64,000 nucleotides of DNA from Nonomuraea thailandensis. Lineage in GTDB: Bacteria; Actinomycetota; Actinomycetes; Streptosporangiales; Streptosporangiaceae. The stretch lies in contig NZ_JAMZEB010000002.1 of NCBI RefSeq assembly GCF_024172165.1, positions 6,469,501 to 6,533,500 on the forward strand. The letters are read 5' to 3'. A program made the translations under genes and the position numbers. The notes beneath the pieces were generated by a model. It worked only from the letters and a program-made list of their open reading frames with translations, did not search any database and had not been told where the DNA came from. Below are positions 8,659-17,181 of this stretch, piece after piece (position 1 is the stretch's first letter; every line of letters starts with the position of its first letter).

Positions 8659-8800
8659 TGCTGGTCCCTCTCAAGTCGTTGATCTCGTCGCGCTGCTGAT
8701 CGACCGCCGCCGACAGCACGGCGTTCTCGTACGTCAGCTCCTCGATACGGCGGCGCAGCACGGCGATAATCCGGCCCGGCTCGACCACCAGGTCCTCCAT
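8636..8800 (-). CDS. Small coiled-coil protein between the tail paralogues
   Basis: 54 residues. It is coupled at both ends: its ATG overlaps the stop of the upstream gene (ATGA at 8799-8802), and its last 23 bp overlap the start of the 928-residue tail gene. The core (RRRIEELTYENAVLSAAVDQ) is a leucine-zipper-like heptad pattern. This small intercalated gene is easily missed because of its size. It may trimerise with, or chaperone, the tail fibre; that is inference. Confidence 0.6.
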   Translation of the reverse strand: MEDLVVEPGRIIAVLRRRIEELTYENAVLSAAVDQQRDEINDLRGTSSAGDHLG

Positions 8801-9270
8801 CACGTCCCCGCCAACAGGAGCGCCCGCTGCTGCTCCAGTCGCGTGGCCGCAGCCTTCACCGGGTCGATCCTCACCCCTCGCAGCGGCGCGAGCACGTCAG
8901 CCGCCTTCCGCGCGGCCGCCGTACGAGCCTTCAGCACGGCTGTCGTGACGGTCGCGTGGTCGCGCTTGCACCGCTCGACCCGCTCCAGCACGGCGGCGCG
9001 GGCCTGCTCGCCGCTGAGCTGCCACGGGTTCGTTTCGGGCAGGTTCGGCTCGTAGATCGGGTGGACCGCGCGGTGCATCAGCACGTCGATCGCCTCGTCC
9101 GTCGAGGCCAGCGCGCACGCCACGGCGGTGGACTCGATCGCCACCTTCGGCAGGAACAGCCCGACCGTGACCCCATCGGTGGCGCGGGTCAGCGTGATCT
9201 CCCACGCCTCGACCCGCCCCGACTCGTCGGCCGTGTCGGTCACCTCCGTGACCTGCCATTCGTCCGGCAC
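8800..9270 (-). CDS. Tail-associated protein of unknown function
   Basis: 156 residues. The N-terminal half is beta-rich (WQVTEVTDTADESGRVEAWE) and the C-terminal half is a long basic/acidic helix (from ~90 on), possibly a coiled coil. It lies between the two large tail paralogues and is translationally coupled to the 54-residue coiled-coil gene. No catalytic motif is seen. It is probably a tail-tip or fibre-assembly protein, judging by position only. Confidence 0.6.
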   Translation of the reverse strand: MPDEWQVTEVTDTADESGRVEAWEITLTRATDGVTVGLFLPKVAIESTAVACALASTDEAIDVLMHRAVHPIYEPNLPETNPWQLSGEQARAAVLERVERCKRDHATVTTAVLKARTAAARKAADVLAPLRGVRIDPVKAAATRLEQQRALLLAGT

Positions 9271-9274
9271 CGCG

Positions 9275-11992
9275 TCACCTCCAGGCCCAAATGTGGAACG
9301 TCCGCGCCGACGGCGAGGTCCCGGCGGACGGATCGAAGAAGAACAGGTCGCTGTTGGTGCGGCTGAAGAGTTGCATGGTCGTGGTCTGCTCAGCCGTGAA
9401 CGTGACCTTCGGCACGCTCGGAAAGGAGAAGCCGAGCGCCACCTGGTAGTAGGTGGCGCCCCTGGACACCGAGACCGACAGCATGATCAAGCCGGAGTCG
9501 TTGGCGTACAGCCACGTCCCCCGGTGGAACGTCCCGGACTGGTCGAACACGAGGAGCTGGTCCTGCTGGCTCGGGTGCATCCACCCGATCGACGCCTGCC
9601 CCTCGACCGCCGACACCGCGCCGCCGCGCTGCTCACCGTTCGACGGGTTCAAGATGGCCGCCTGCCAGAAGCCAGCCGCGTGGACCAGACGGCACATCGC
9701 GGTGCTCGCCTGGTTGGTGCCCGACTCCATGACCAGCGTCGCCTCCCCGGCAAAACGGGAGCCGTCGCTGTAGATGCGCGACTGATTGATCCCGCTGCCG
9801 GGGATGAACCGGATCTCCGGAGCTGCCGCGCCCGCAGGGTTGACCACGATCCGCGCGCCGGTCACCCCGGACGCGAGCTGACCCACGATGGACACCGCGC
9901 CCGTGGCCGCCGAGATGCTGGCGGTCTGCTGGCCGGAGCCGTTGAACGCCACCAGGCCCGAGCTGTTGAGCTCGACCCGCGCACCGGACGCGCTGCCCGC
10001 GACGACCCGCGTGGACAACGTCAGCACCGCGGCGAGCTTGTCGGCCACCACCGCGCCGGCCGTGATGTGCTCGGCCTCGACCGTCCCGGCGGCCAGCTTG
10101 TCGGCGGTGACCGCGTTCGCGGCCAACGCGCCCGTCGTGATGCTCTCGTTCGCGGCGTCACCCCGGACAAGCTGCACCGCGGCGATCGTCGCCGACGCGG
10201 ACGGGGCCGACTCGTTGCCGGACCTGTCGATGGACGTGAACCGGAACTGCCGGTCCGCGCCGTACGGCAGGCCCGGGACGAGGATCGCCCCAGCCTCGCC
10301 CAGCACGCCGATTTCCGACCAGCCGGGCGCGAGCGGATCTTGCATCCACACGCGGACGTGCAGGAAGTCCGGCGGCATCGGCACCGCACCGACGCCGAGC
10401 CCGTCCCATGTGGCCCGGACCACGCCGAGCCGCGCGGAGAGCTGCGGAGCGGTGGGCACCGGCGGCGCTTCGTCGTCGTCAGGGATCGTCACCGCCACCG
10501 GTTCGGAGAAAGCCCCGACCTTGCCGAGGTTCACCGCCCTCACCTTGAAGGCGTACGCCTCGCCGATGACGAGCGGAGAGTACGTCGCCGTGGTGTCGCC
10601 CGCCTCGGTCGAGGTGACGAGGAACCACGGTGCGCCGGTCTCGTTGATCCGCATGAACAGCTCGTAGCCGCCCACGTTCAACGCGACCCCGCCGACGTCG
10701 GAGGTGACCGCGCCCCACGAGACCGTCACCTGCCCGTGCGGCAGGCCGTGCTCGTCGATGTACGGGAGCGGGTTCACGACCAGCCCGGCCGGGGCCGCCG
10801 GCGTGCGCGGCTCCGGCGCTTCCGGGGCCGGTCGCGCGCCGGACCCTCCGTCAGCGGTCGAACCACCGACGATACCGGCTGTCCGCCTGGCCAGCCGAAT
10901 GTCCCGCTCCAGGAACCGGTCATGCAGCACCAGCGACCCGCCGAGCACGCCCGTCGAGCTGCGCGCCAACGTCACCTGCCGGACCCGCAACGACTCCAGC
11001 GCCCCACCGTCCCCCGGCGCGAGCACCCGGTCACCAGGCCGGTAGTCCTTCAGCGGCAGCCAGCGCGCCCCGTACAAAACGACGCCGCGCGTGCGCTGCA
11101 CCCGCTCGCCTCCGGCGCGCTCGAGCGCGGACTGCGCGAGGATCGTCGCAGTGCCCTCGTCGGAGACGCCGCCCGCGCCCACGTACTGCTCCCAGGGGCC
11201 CCACGGTTGGACGGCGGCGGGGTTGGTGAACGTCTTGACGAGCCCGTTGTCCCCGACGATGAGGACCGACGACGCCGTGTCCTCCAGCGTGCCCTCGTCG
11301 GGCGCTTCGGCGACGTCGCGCCCGTACCGCAGGTCCACCGGGCTGGGCCCGGACGCCAGGTCGCGGCTCATCGCGGTGTCGGCGTTGAACACCTGGACGG
11401 TGCGGCCGGACGTGCGGAAGTCGCACACGCCCTGCTCGGCGAGGTTCTGCAGCGCCGTGAGCGCGTCCATGCCCGGCTGGTAGTAGATCGTGATGACCTT
11501 GTCCCACTCCTGACCCGCGCTGTCCTCGTCCGGGGTGAAGTCCCATTGCAGGAGCGGCACCGCGCCCCGGCCCTTGGCCTCCCCGATAAACGTCTGCAAG
11601 ATCTCCCCTGCGGTCGCGCTGAGGAACGCCCTCTTGCCGTCCACCAGCGGCGCCGCACCGGGATGGAGCACGATCTTGCGGAGCATCCACACGAGGCCCG
11701 GCAGCTCGAACCTGGCCAGCCCAGTCGTATCGGAGGCGTCGCCGCGGCGCTTGATGCGCAGGAACCGCGAGTCCGACGCTTCGGTCCACACGGTGCCGTC
11801 CGTGCTCCACTCGGTGGCGATCTCGCACGGTTGGTCGAGCATAGCCGCGCCGGTCGCTGTGGTGGTGTAGGCGATCTTCAAGCTCGGCACGTCGTTGAGC
11901 GGCCAGCCGGTCTCGACCGACAGCGGATGCGGGAGCACGCCAAGGCGGTCGCCGAAAGGCGCATAGGCCACGAGCCGTAGATCGAAGGTCAC
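9275..11992 (-). CDS. Large tail/receptor-binding protein, paralogue 2
   Basis: 905 residues from GTG 11992 with GGAGGAGG ahead of it. The domain order matches the 928-residue paralogue: N-terminal baseplate-like region (LNDVPSLKIAYTTT, RFLRIKRRGD, VDLRYGRDVAEAPD), a linker, FnIII-like segments (~405-600), a shorter Ala-rich stalk (AANAVTADKLAAGTVEAEHI) and a different C-terminal ~200 residues. The divergent ends suggest two receptor specificities or a two-part tail tip. It follows the distal tail gene, the normal place for tail-tip proteins. Confidence 0.8.
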   Translation of the reverse strand: MTFDLRLVAYAPFGDRLGVLPHPLSVETGWPLNDVPSLKIAYTTTATGAAMLDQPCEIATEWSTDGTVWTEASDSRFLRIKRRGDASDTTGLARFELPGLVWMLRKIVLHPGAAPLVDGKRAFLSATAGEILQTFIGEAKGRGAVPLLQWDFTPDEDSAGQEWDKVITIYYQPGMDALTALQNLAEQGVCDFRTSGRTVQVFNADTAMSRDLASGPSPVDLRYGRDVAEAPDEGTLEDTASSVLIVGDNGLVKTFTNPAAVQPWGPWEQYVGAGGVSDEGTATILAQSALERAGGERVQRTRGVVLYGARWLPLKDYRPGDRVLAPGDGGALESLRVRQVTLARSSTGVLGGSLVLHDRFLERDIRLARRTAGIVGGSTADGGSGARPAPEAPEPRTPAAPAGLVVNPLPYIDEHGLPHGQVTVSWGAVTSDVGGVALNVGGYELFMRINETGAPWFLVTSTEAGDTTATYSPLVIGEAYAFKVRAVNLGKVGAFSEPVAVTIPDDDEAPPVPTAPQLSARLGVVRATWDGLGVGAVPMPPDFLHVRVWMQDPLAPGWSEIGVLGEAGAILVPGLPYGADRQFRFTSIDRSGNESAPSASATIAAVQLVRGDAANESITTGALAANAVTADKLAAGTVEAEHITAGAVVADKLAAVLTLSTRVVAGSASGARVELNSSGLVAFNGSGQQTASISAATGAVSIVGQLASGVTGARIVVNPAGAAAPEIRFIPGSGINQSRIYSDGSRFAGEATLVMESGTNQASTAMCRLVHAAGFWQAAILNPSNGEQRGGAVSAVEGQASIGWMHPSQQDQLLVFDQSGTFHRGTWLYANDSGLIMLSVSVSRGATYYQVALGFSFPSVPKVTFTAEQTTTMQLFSRTNSDLFFFDPSAGTSPSARTFHIWAWR

Positions 11993-12015
11993 GCGCGACC
12001 TCCTCCTACGGAAGA

Positions 12016-12201
12016 ATGTGGAGCATTGTGATCGCTTTCACCTCACGGCCCCCGATCGACGTCCAAGTGACTCCGCGTGGCCGCATCATCATGCTCCCGG
12101 CCGTGTGGCCGCCGGAGCTCGACGCCGATGACATCGAGCTCCTGGTGCAACGGCTGATCGCCGCCGCCAAGCAGAGCCGGGCACAGACCGGTCAGAGGTA
12201 G
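12016..12201 (+). CDS. Possible small plus-strand gene inside the late operon
   Basis: 61 residues on the strand opposite to all its neighbours; the last 10 bp overlap the 3' end of the distal tail gene. Codons are strongly G/C at third positions, and the minus strand here has no convincing gene. The sequence (RGRIIMLPAVWPPELDADDIEL then LVQRLIAAAKQ) looks like a small alpha/beta protein. The ATG at 12016 has a poor ribosome site. A GTG about 12 bp downstream has GGAG correctly spaced. Function unknown. Confidence 0.4.
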   Translation: MWSIVIAFTSRPPIDVQVTPRGRIIMLPAVWPPELDADDIELLVQRLIAAAKQSRAQTGQR

Positions 12202-13061
12202 GCGCGACGCGCCCTGATCTCCACCTTGGACGGGGCGTCGGTGCTCGTCGCCGAGGTCGAAACCAGTACGGCGCGGCTGAACGGATCGGCCACCGCGACG
12301 GACGACGTCAGGTGCAGCCACCGGAACTGCGAGCCAGGGCCGATCGCGTCGATCTCCCCCGTCACGTCATCCCCGGCGGCCAGGTCCCACGTGTCCGAGG
12401 TGACGACCGCGGCCCGCATCCGGCCACAGTCGATCAGCAGCCGCTGCCCCGCCAGCAGGCCACCTGGACGCAACACCCAGCCGCCCGTGGCGACGTCCCC
12501 GATGGACAGTTGCACGGCCGGGCCGGTGAACCGTAGCAGCGCGTCCACGATGGGCCCGGTCGCCCCCGCCAGCGTGGTCACCGCCTGGGCGAGCTGATCG
12601 GGCGCGCCCGCCCAGGTGGACTCGGAGTCGTCCCGCCACAGCGCGCCCGGCACCTCGACCACGGCCGTGATGCGGGCGGTCGCGGCCCCGGTGTTGACCT
12701 CCGGTTCGCTGGCTGCGTTGATCGTCACGTCGGCGACGCGGACGAGGTTGCCCGCCTGGTAGCGCAACTTCATCAGCCGATGCCGGGTGCCGAGAAGCGC
12801 CGACAGCGCCTCCAGGTTGCGCTCCATCTGCTCATAGCCGCCATCAGCCCCCGAAGGGGTGGCCGAGGTGACCTTGAACGTCAGGCCAAACGTGGTGGCC
12901 TCCAGGTCAAGGCCGACGACCGGGATGTCACCGTGCCGGCCCGGCACGCTGACTTTGACGGCCCGCGCGCCGGGCAACGGCCTGCGCTGCGTCCCCTTCT
13001 TGAGTCGCCAGCAGCCGGCCGGGTGGTCGAGCGGCACCCCGTCGAGTGAGTAGCTCGGCAC
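12192..13061 (-). CDS. Distal tail protein-like (Dit / phage tail family)
   Basis: 289 residues; its start lies directly after the tape measure stop. The beta-rich N-terminus (YSLDGVPLDHPAGCWRLKKG, VPGRHGDIP) and a downstream galectin-like half fit siphophage distal tail proteins, which form the hub between tail tube and tip. Gene order supports this: tape measure, this gene, then the large tail-tip proteins. No enzymatic motif is visible. Confidence 0.7.
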   Translation of the reverse strand: MPSYSLDGVPLDHPAGCWRLKKGTQRRPLPGARAVKVSVPGRHGDIPVVGLDLEATTFGLTFKVTSATPSGADGGYEQMERNLEALSALLGTRHRLMKLRYQAGNLVRVADVTINAASEPEVNTGAATARITAVVEVPGALWRDDSESTWAGAPDQLAQAVTTLAGATGPIVDALLRFTGPAVQLSIGDVATGGWVLRPGGLLAGQRLLIDCGRMRAAVVTSDTWDLAAGDDVTGEIDAIGPGSQFRWLHLTSSVAVADPFSRAVLVSTSATSTDAPSKVEIRARRAYL

Positions 13062-13062
13062 C

Positions 13063-15435
13063 TCAGATCACCCCCATCGCGCCCACGTACTGCAGGCTGC
13101 GGTTCACCGTCACCGACGTGGGTTCGGCCTGCGGGTAGTGATTCGTCACGTTCACCACCGTCCGCGACAAGGCGCGCCCACCGCCGAGACCGTCCGGGAC
13201 GGTCACGCCCGGCACCGACAGGTCCGGCATCGCCGTCCTCGTCGCGAGCCCGGCGACCTTCTTCAGCGAGGACACGACGAGCCCGCGGCCCTTGTCCACG
13301 CCGATCGACATGCCTTGCATCATGAAGGCTCCGATCTGGGCGAACACCTTCGACGGCGACTTGATGCCGAGGGCGTCCTTGGCGCTCTTGACGATGTTGG
13401 CGAAGAAGTTGCGGACGTTGTTGTACAGGCCGCTGGCCAGCGACTGGAGTTTGTTCCAGAAGCCGGAAACGACGTCCTGGGCGATGCCCGCCATGGTCGG
13501 ACCTATGGAGGACACCGCGTTTTTGATCTTGCCTGGGAGCGCCGAGAACCAGCCGATGAGCTTCGTGCCGATCCACGTGCCGATGGCGGTGACCATGTCG
13601 GGGATGATCGAATTGCCGACGAGGATGTTGTACATCCAGCGGAAGATCGCGACTCCGGCCTCGATGGCAGGTTTGATCTGCGCGACGATCTGGGCCACCT
13701 TGGCGCCCATCTGCACGAAGGCGACTCCGAGCTGAGTCACGATCGGGATGACCGGGACGACCGCAGGCAGGATGTCCTTGATCGCCATTACAAGCAAATC
13801 GGCCAAAAGCGGAATAAGCGGTTTGACGGCATTAATCAGTTCAATAAAGGCAGGAACTAGCCCATTTAGCAGCGACGGGGCGAGCTGCAGGATCGGCGGC
13901 AGCACGGATTGCACAATTGCGCCCGCAATTTGCCCAAAAGCTGCATAAACGGGCTGCATTGCAGGTCCGAGCAGGGCAAAAGCGGACGAAATGGACGCCA
14001 AGGCAGGCTGCAGGGCGCTCGAAAAAGCGCTGATCAGCGGACCGAGCGCAGCCGAGATGTTACTCAGCGCAATGCCAAGGACCTGGCCCAGAATGCCCGC
14101 TAATTGCGCTACCGCTGGTAGCAGCGGAGCGACTGCAACGAGAGCTGCAGAGAGCCCCTGACCGAGCATGAGCAGCCCGGACTGCAGCTCAGGGCTCGCG
14201 AACGCTTGTGCGAGCATCTGGGCGACCACGGTCAACCCAGGCCCCAGAGCGGCCAGAGCCGGCCCGAGCGCCGAGACCGCAGCGGCGAGCCCAGGACCCA
14301 GCGCCGTCGCGATGGACGCGATATGCGGCGCGACCAACGCCAACGCGCCGCCCAGTGCCTTGAAGATGGGCATCAGGGCTGAGCCGACCTGCGACAACGC
14401 CCCGAAGATCGCGACGAGCGCTTTCTGGCCCTCCGCGCTCGCCAGGAACTGGTTCAGTTGATCAAGAAGCTGCCCGAGCACTCCGAGAGCGTTCGACCCG
14501 CCAGCGGACATCGCCGAAAAGACCGACTTGACGATGCCGACCAGGTCGCCGCCGACCTGCCCGAGCTGCTTGAACACGTCCAGCGCACCCTGCATCCAAC
14601 TAAGTGCGGTACCGCTTTTAGCGGCGTTGGACAGGAACTCTCCGAACCGCTGAGCCGCAGCCGCGATACCGGGAACCAGTCCCGACGACCAAGACGCACC
14701 GACCACGGCGATGTCGCGAAACCCAGCCAGGAGTGGTTGGATCGCGGGCTGGATCGAGGCGACCGCCGATCGCAGCGAACTGAAGATCGACGAGATCGCT
14801 GCCACCGTCGCCGACGACGAGGCGAACCGCGCCACCTCTGCGCCGGCGAGACCGAACTCTCTGGCCACGCCCTGCATGCCGGTCCGCAGCGGCCCGACCA
14901 TCGCGTCTGCCACCGCCCGGATCTGGCCCGCGAGCGGCCGGAAGAAGGCGTCTTGGACGGCGCTCTTGAGACCGTCGATCGCGGGCTTGACCGAGTGCAG
15001 CTCGCGGGCGGCTGCCTGCGCCGCAGGTGAGAGCCCTGCCAGGCTCTCCTCGAACTTTTTCGGATCATCGCCAAGGGCTGCGCCGAAGGCGTCGCCCACG
15101 TCGGCCAAAGCCACCTTGAGGACAGCCATCGCGCCGACACCGAGCGCGATCATGCCCGGAAGGGCAGCGACAATGCCGCCTGCCGGGGCCAGCGCTGCGA
15201 CCAGACCGACCGCGCTCTGCGCCGCCGCAGCCATCGACGCCGCCAGGGTGGCCGCCTTCAGCGCCGCGCCGGTGAACTCGACGCCCATCGACCCGGCGCG
15301 CTTGGCGACCGCGCCCACGTCGATGTCGATCTTCTTCGCGGCGTCGCGCATGAAGGTCATGAACCGGCGGACAACGGTCGCGCCCCGGTCCTTCACGTTG
15401 ATCTCAGCGAACAGTTCGCCGACATTCAGCGCCAC
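13063..15435 (-). CDS. Tail tape measure protein
   Basis: 790 residues, the longest helical and hydrophobic chain in the late operon. The N-terminal ~120 residues are typical (MALNVGELFAEINVKDRG, then Ala-rich helices). The centre is dense in Ala/Leu/Gly/Pro repeats (residues ~330-560) with several hydrophobic stretches, and a globular C-terminus follows (~680-790). It sets tail length and is packed in the tail tube. Base composition is locally lower in GC around 13.78-14.06 kb. One dyad element (14603-14622) lies inside the coding sequence. It is preceded by the tail assembly chaperone gene, as expected. Confidence 0.88.
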   Translation of the reverse strand: MALNVGELFAEINVKDRGATVVRRFMTFMRDAAKKIDIDVGAVAKRAGSMGVEFTGAALKAATLAASMAAAAQSAVGLVAALAPAGGIVAALPGMIALGVGAMAVLKVALADVGDAFGAALGDDPKKFEESLAGLSPAAQAAARELHSVKPAIDGLKSAVQDAFFRPLAGQIRAVADAMVGPLRTGMQGVAREFGLAGAEVARFASSSATVAAISSIFSSLRSAVASIQPAIQPLLAGFRDIAVVGASWSSGLVPGIAAAAQRFGEFLSNAAKSGTALSWMQGALDVFKQLGQVGGDLVGIVKSVFSAMSAGGSNALGVLGQLLDQLNQFLASAEGQKALVAIFGALSQVGSALMPIFKALGGALALVAPHIASIATALGPGLAAAVSALGPALAALGPGLTVVAQMLAQAFASPELQSGLLMLGQGLSAALVAVAPLLPAVAQLAGILGQVLGIALSNISAALGPLISAFSSALQPALASISSAFALLGPAMQPVYAAFGQIAGAIVQSVLPPILQLAPSLLNGLVPAFIELINAVKPLIPLLADLLVMAIKDILPAVVPVIPIVTQLGVAFVQMGAKVAQIVAQIKPAIEAGVAIFRWMYNILVGNSIIPDMVTAIGTWIGTKLIGWFSALPGKIKNAVSSIGPTMAGIAQDVVSGFWNKLQSLASGLYNNVRNFFANIVKSAKDALGIKSPSKVFAQIGAFMMQGMSIGVDKGRGLVVSSLKKVAGLATRTAMPDLSVPGVTVPDGLGGGRALSRTVVNVTNHYPQAEPTSVTVNRSLQYVGAMGVI
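14603..14622 (+). repeat. Dispersed dyad element, copy 2, inside the tape measure gene
   Basis: AGTGCGGTACCGCTTTTAGC is the best match to the consensus lying wholly within a coding region. On the minus strand it encodes the Lys-Ser-Gly-Thr-Ala stretch of the tape measure protein. Confidence 0.65.
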
Positions 15436-15503
15436 CGGGATTCACCTCCTGGAGTCTCGGGCGGGTGAAGCCGCGGCGGGAAAACACATGTCGAAGGCCC
15501 GCC

Positions 15504-16192
15504 TCACTGCCGCCCCTCGCCCGGGTCGAGGGCGCAGGCCAAACGCGAGTCACACGTCAGCAGCCCGTGCAGCCGCGTCCGCAGCCACCGCCACGAGCGG
15601 GTGCGCAGCACGCCGGGCTCGCCGAGGTCGATGCCGTACACCTCATGCAGGTCGGGCTCGACGAGCGCCCAGCGCGTCAGGATGTCTTGCCACGAGACGG
15701 TGCGGCCTTTCGAGACCGAGAAGCCGTCGTCTTCGTAGTAGTCACGGATCCCCGAGACCGGGTCGATGTCGCCGCCGCTGCCGTCGCCCGGCGCGTCGCC
15801 CGATTCGGGGCCTGGGCTTCCCCCGAGCCGCCCGAGGCCCAGATCTTCGCGGCGGCGTCCTTACCGGCGGCGACCCACACCAGCGCGGTCGCGCCGACGT
15901 GCTGGATGCGAGGCCACTTCACCTTGTCGGCGTGCAGCTCGTCCCACACCGGCCCGAGGATGCGCTGGTACAGGTCGCGCTCCTCGTCGTCGTTGAGCAC
16001 GACTTCAACCAGCTCGTTGAGCTTGGGGTCATCCACCGTGTCGCCCTGCTCAGCGGCCAGGCTGGCGTTCATGAGCCGCTGGCACAGCAGACCGACCTCA
16101 GCGTCGGGAGGCGGGACGACGTACCACTTCCCGCCCACCGGGAGCGGCAAGGTGTCGTCAAAGAACTCGTCGAGGTCCTGGAACTGGGTCAC
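15504..16192 (-). CDS. Tail assembly chaperone G-T fusion made by -1 frameshift
   Basis: The downstream open frame (ending TGA at 15504-15506; GIRDYYEDDGFSVSKGRTVS onward) has no start of its own. It lies in the -1 frame relative to the upstream chaperone gene. The frames overlap between an in-frame TAA near 15862 and the G stop at 15677. A GGGGGAA slip site at 15818-15824 allows the switch. A G-T fusion at this position, just before the tape measure gene, is the standard siphophage arrangement. The fused product would be about 229 residues. The slip itself is inference. Confidence 0.65.
15677..16192 (-). CDS. Tail assembly chaperone, short form (G)
   Basis: 171 residues from GTG 16192, which overlaps the tail tube stop (GTGA). 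The acidic N-terminal domain (MTQFQDLDEFFDDTLPL then helices) is followed by a low-complexity basic tail (~140-171, Ser/Thr/Arg/Ala) produced when no frameshift happens. Tail assembly chaperones coat the tape measure protein during assembly and are absent from the virion. The -1 frame overlaps its 3' end. Confidence 0.75.
   Translation of the reverse strand: MTQFQDLDEFFDDTLPLPVGGKWYVVPPPDAEVGLLCQRLMNASLAAEQGDTVDDPKLNELVEVVLNDDEERDLYQRILGPVWDELHADKVKWPRIQHVGATALVWVAAGKDAAAKIWASGGSGEAQAPNRATRRATAAAATSTRSRGSVTTTKTTASRSRKAAPSRGKTS
15818..15824 (-). promoter_or_regulatory. Candidate -1 ribosomal slippery site
   Basis: Minus-strand GGGGGAA read as G|GGG|GAA in the chaperone frame. A one-base slip keeps GGG paired and places the ribosome in the open T frame. 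It is the only plausible slippery heptamer in the frame overlap. Confidence 0.55.
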
Positions 16193-16665
16193 GGGGTGAC
16201 CACCGGGTTCTCGATCTCGACCGGCTCGCCCTGGCCCAGCAGAGTGAACGAGAACGGCTCCAGGTCGGTCACGCTGCCGCCCTTGACGAACTCGGAGACG
16301 GTGCAGACGCCTTCGTAGGCGTCGGGAGCGCCGTCCCTGCGGTACCACCTGACCTTGATGTTCGCGCCGAAGCCAACCTTGCGGGCCGCCTTCCGGATGG
16401 CCTCCTGCCCCGGGTCGGGTGTGAACACTGCGGCGTCGGTCCGCTTCCTCCGTCCCTCGGCCTCGATCTGCCAGGTCCGGCCGGTCACGACGGAGCTGCC
16501 CCAGCCTTCCTCGTCGTCGAAGTCGCCGTCGTCCTCCGTGTTGTCGTCGGTGGTCTCTTGGAAGGACGTCAAGCCCTTGACCGACGTCCAGATGGGGTTC
16601 TCGAAGTCGGGCCCTGTATTGACGTCGAGCTTCCAGTCCTTCGCGAGCAGGGAACGCAGGCCCAT
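16189..16665 (-). CDS. Major tail tube protein
   Basis: 158 residues from ATG 16665 with AAGGAG correctly spaced; an ATG seven codons upstream lacks this. The content is beta-rich (KDWKLDVNTG, WTSVKGLTSFQETTDDNTE, IKVRWYRRDGAPDAYEGVCTV), as in siphophage tail tube proteins that stack into the tail. It lies between the tail terminator-like gene and the tail assembly chaperone, the canonical place. The ~70-bp gap upstream carries a dyad element. Confidence 0.75.
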   Translation of the reverse strand: MGLRSLLAKDWKLDVNTGPDFENPIWTSVKGLTSFQETTDDNTEDDGDFDDEEGWGSSVVTGRTWQIEAEGRRKRTDAAVFTPDPGQEAIRKAARKVGFGANIKVRWYRRDGAPDAYEGVCTVSEFVKGGSVTDLEPFSFTLLGQGEPVEIENPVVTP

Positions 16666-16698
16666 GATCACTCCTTGAAAGGGCATGCTGGAACACTG

Positions 16699-16718
16699 AA
16701 AGCGGGACCGCTTTCAGC
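16699..16718 (+). repeat. Dispersed dyad element, copy 3
   Basis: AAAGCGGGACCGCTTTCAGC, lying in the gap upstream of the tail tube gene. With the two flanking bases on the left, CTGAAAGCGGGACCGCTTTCAG is an almost perfect palindrome. Confidence 0.65.
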
Positions 16719-16734
16719 AGGGAAAGGGGAGAGG

Positions 16735-17181
16735 TCAGGCGTCGCGGTGCGGCGACGGCCGGTGGCACATCAGGTCGAAAGAGTCGGCCCGTTCCCACCG
16801 GCCCGAGCTGTCGCGGCCGAGCGGCGCGACCAGCGTCCGCCGCGCGAGCAGCACCTGAACGCCGGTCGAGAGCATCACGTTGGCCAGGCCGTGGATCGCG
16901 TCGAACACGCCGTCCGCCAGGTCGTCCACAACCCGCGGGTCCGTCTTCGCCCGGAACCGGGCCTGCATCTGCACGGCCGAGTCCGGCTGCTCAACGTCGT
17001 CGCCCATCTGGCCCACGCCGTACACCGCGAGCGCGATGGCCGTGTCCGGGGATGCCGGGAGACCACCGATCGTGAGCGCCGTCTGGTTGGCCGTGTAGAT
17101 CCCGTTGGGATTCCACGTCGCCACACCGGCCTCGCCTAGCAGGACGGCAAACCCGGTCAGCAGATCACGAGTCCAGGTCAC
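16735..17181 (-). CDS. Putative tail terminator / minor capsid protein
   Basis: 148 residues. The start (TWTRDLLTGFAVLLGEAGVA) and the later pattern of strands and helices resemble phage tail terminators and minor capsid proteins that cap the tail tube at the neck. It overlaps the preceding gene by 4 bp. Order supports it: connector genes, this gene, tail tube. Assignment by position and fold impression only. Confidence 0.6.
   Translation of the reverse strand: MTWTRDLLTGFAVLLGEAGVATWNPNGIYTANQTALTIGGLPASPDTAIALAVYGVGQMGDDVEQPDSAVQMQARFRAKTDPRVVDDLADGVFDAIHGLANVMLSTGVQVLLARRTLVAPLGRDSSGRWERADSFDLMCHRPSPHRDA

Noticed and set aside
9128..11980. Very long plus-strand open frame (~950 codons) opposite the tail gene
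   Set aside because: High-GC antisense frame. It overlaps a well-supported minus-strand protein, is rich in Arg/His/Asp and has no domain.
13798..13990. AAGCGG-like half-sites in the tape measure gene
   Set aside because: They lack the GGNACC core of the dyad element and can be explained by coding sequence.
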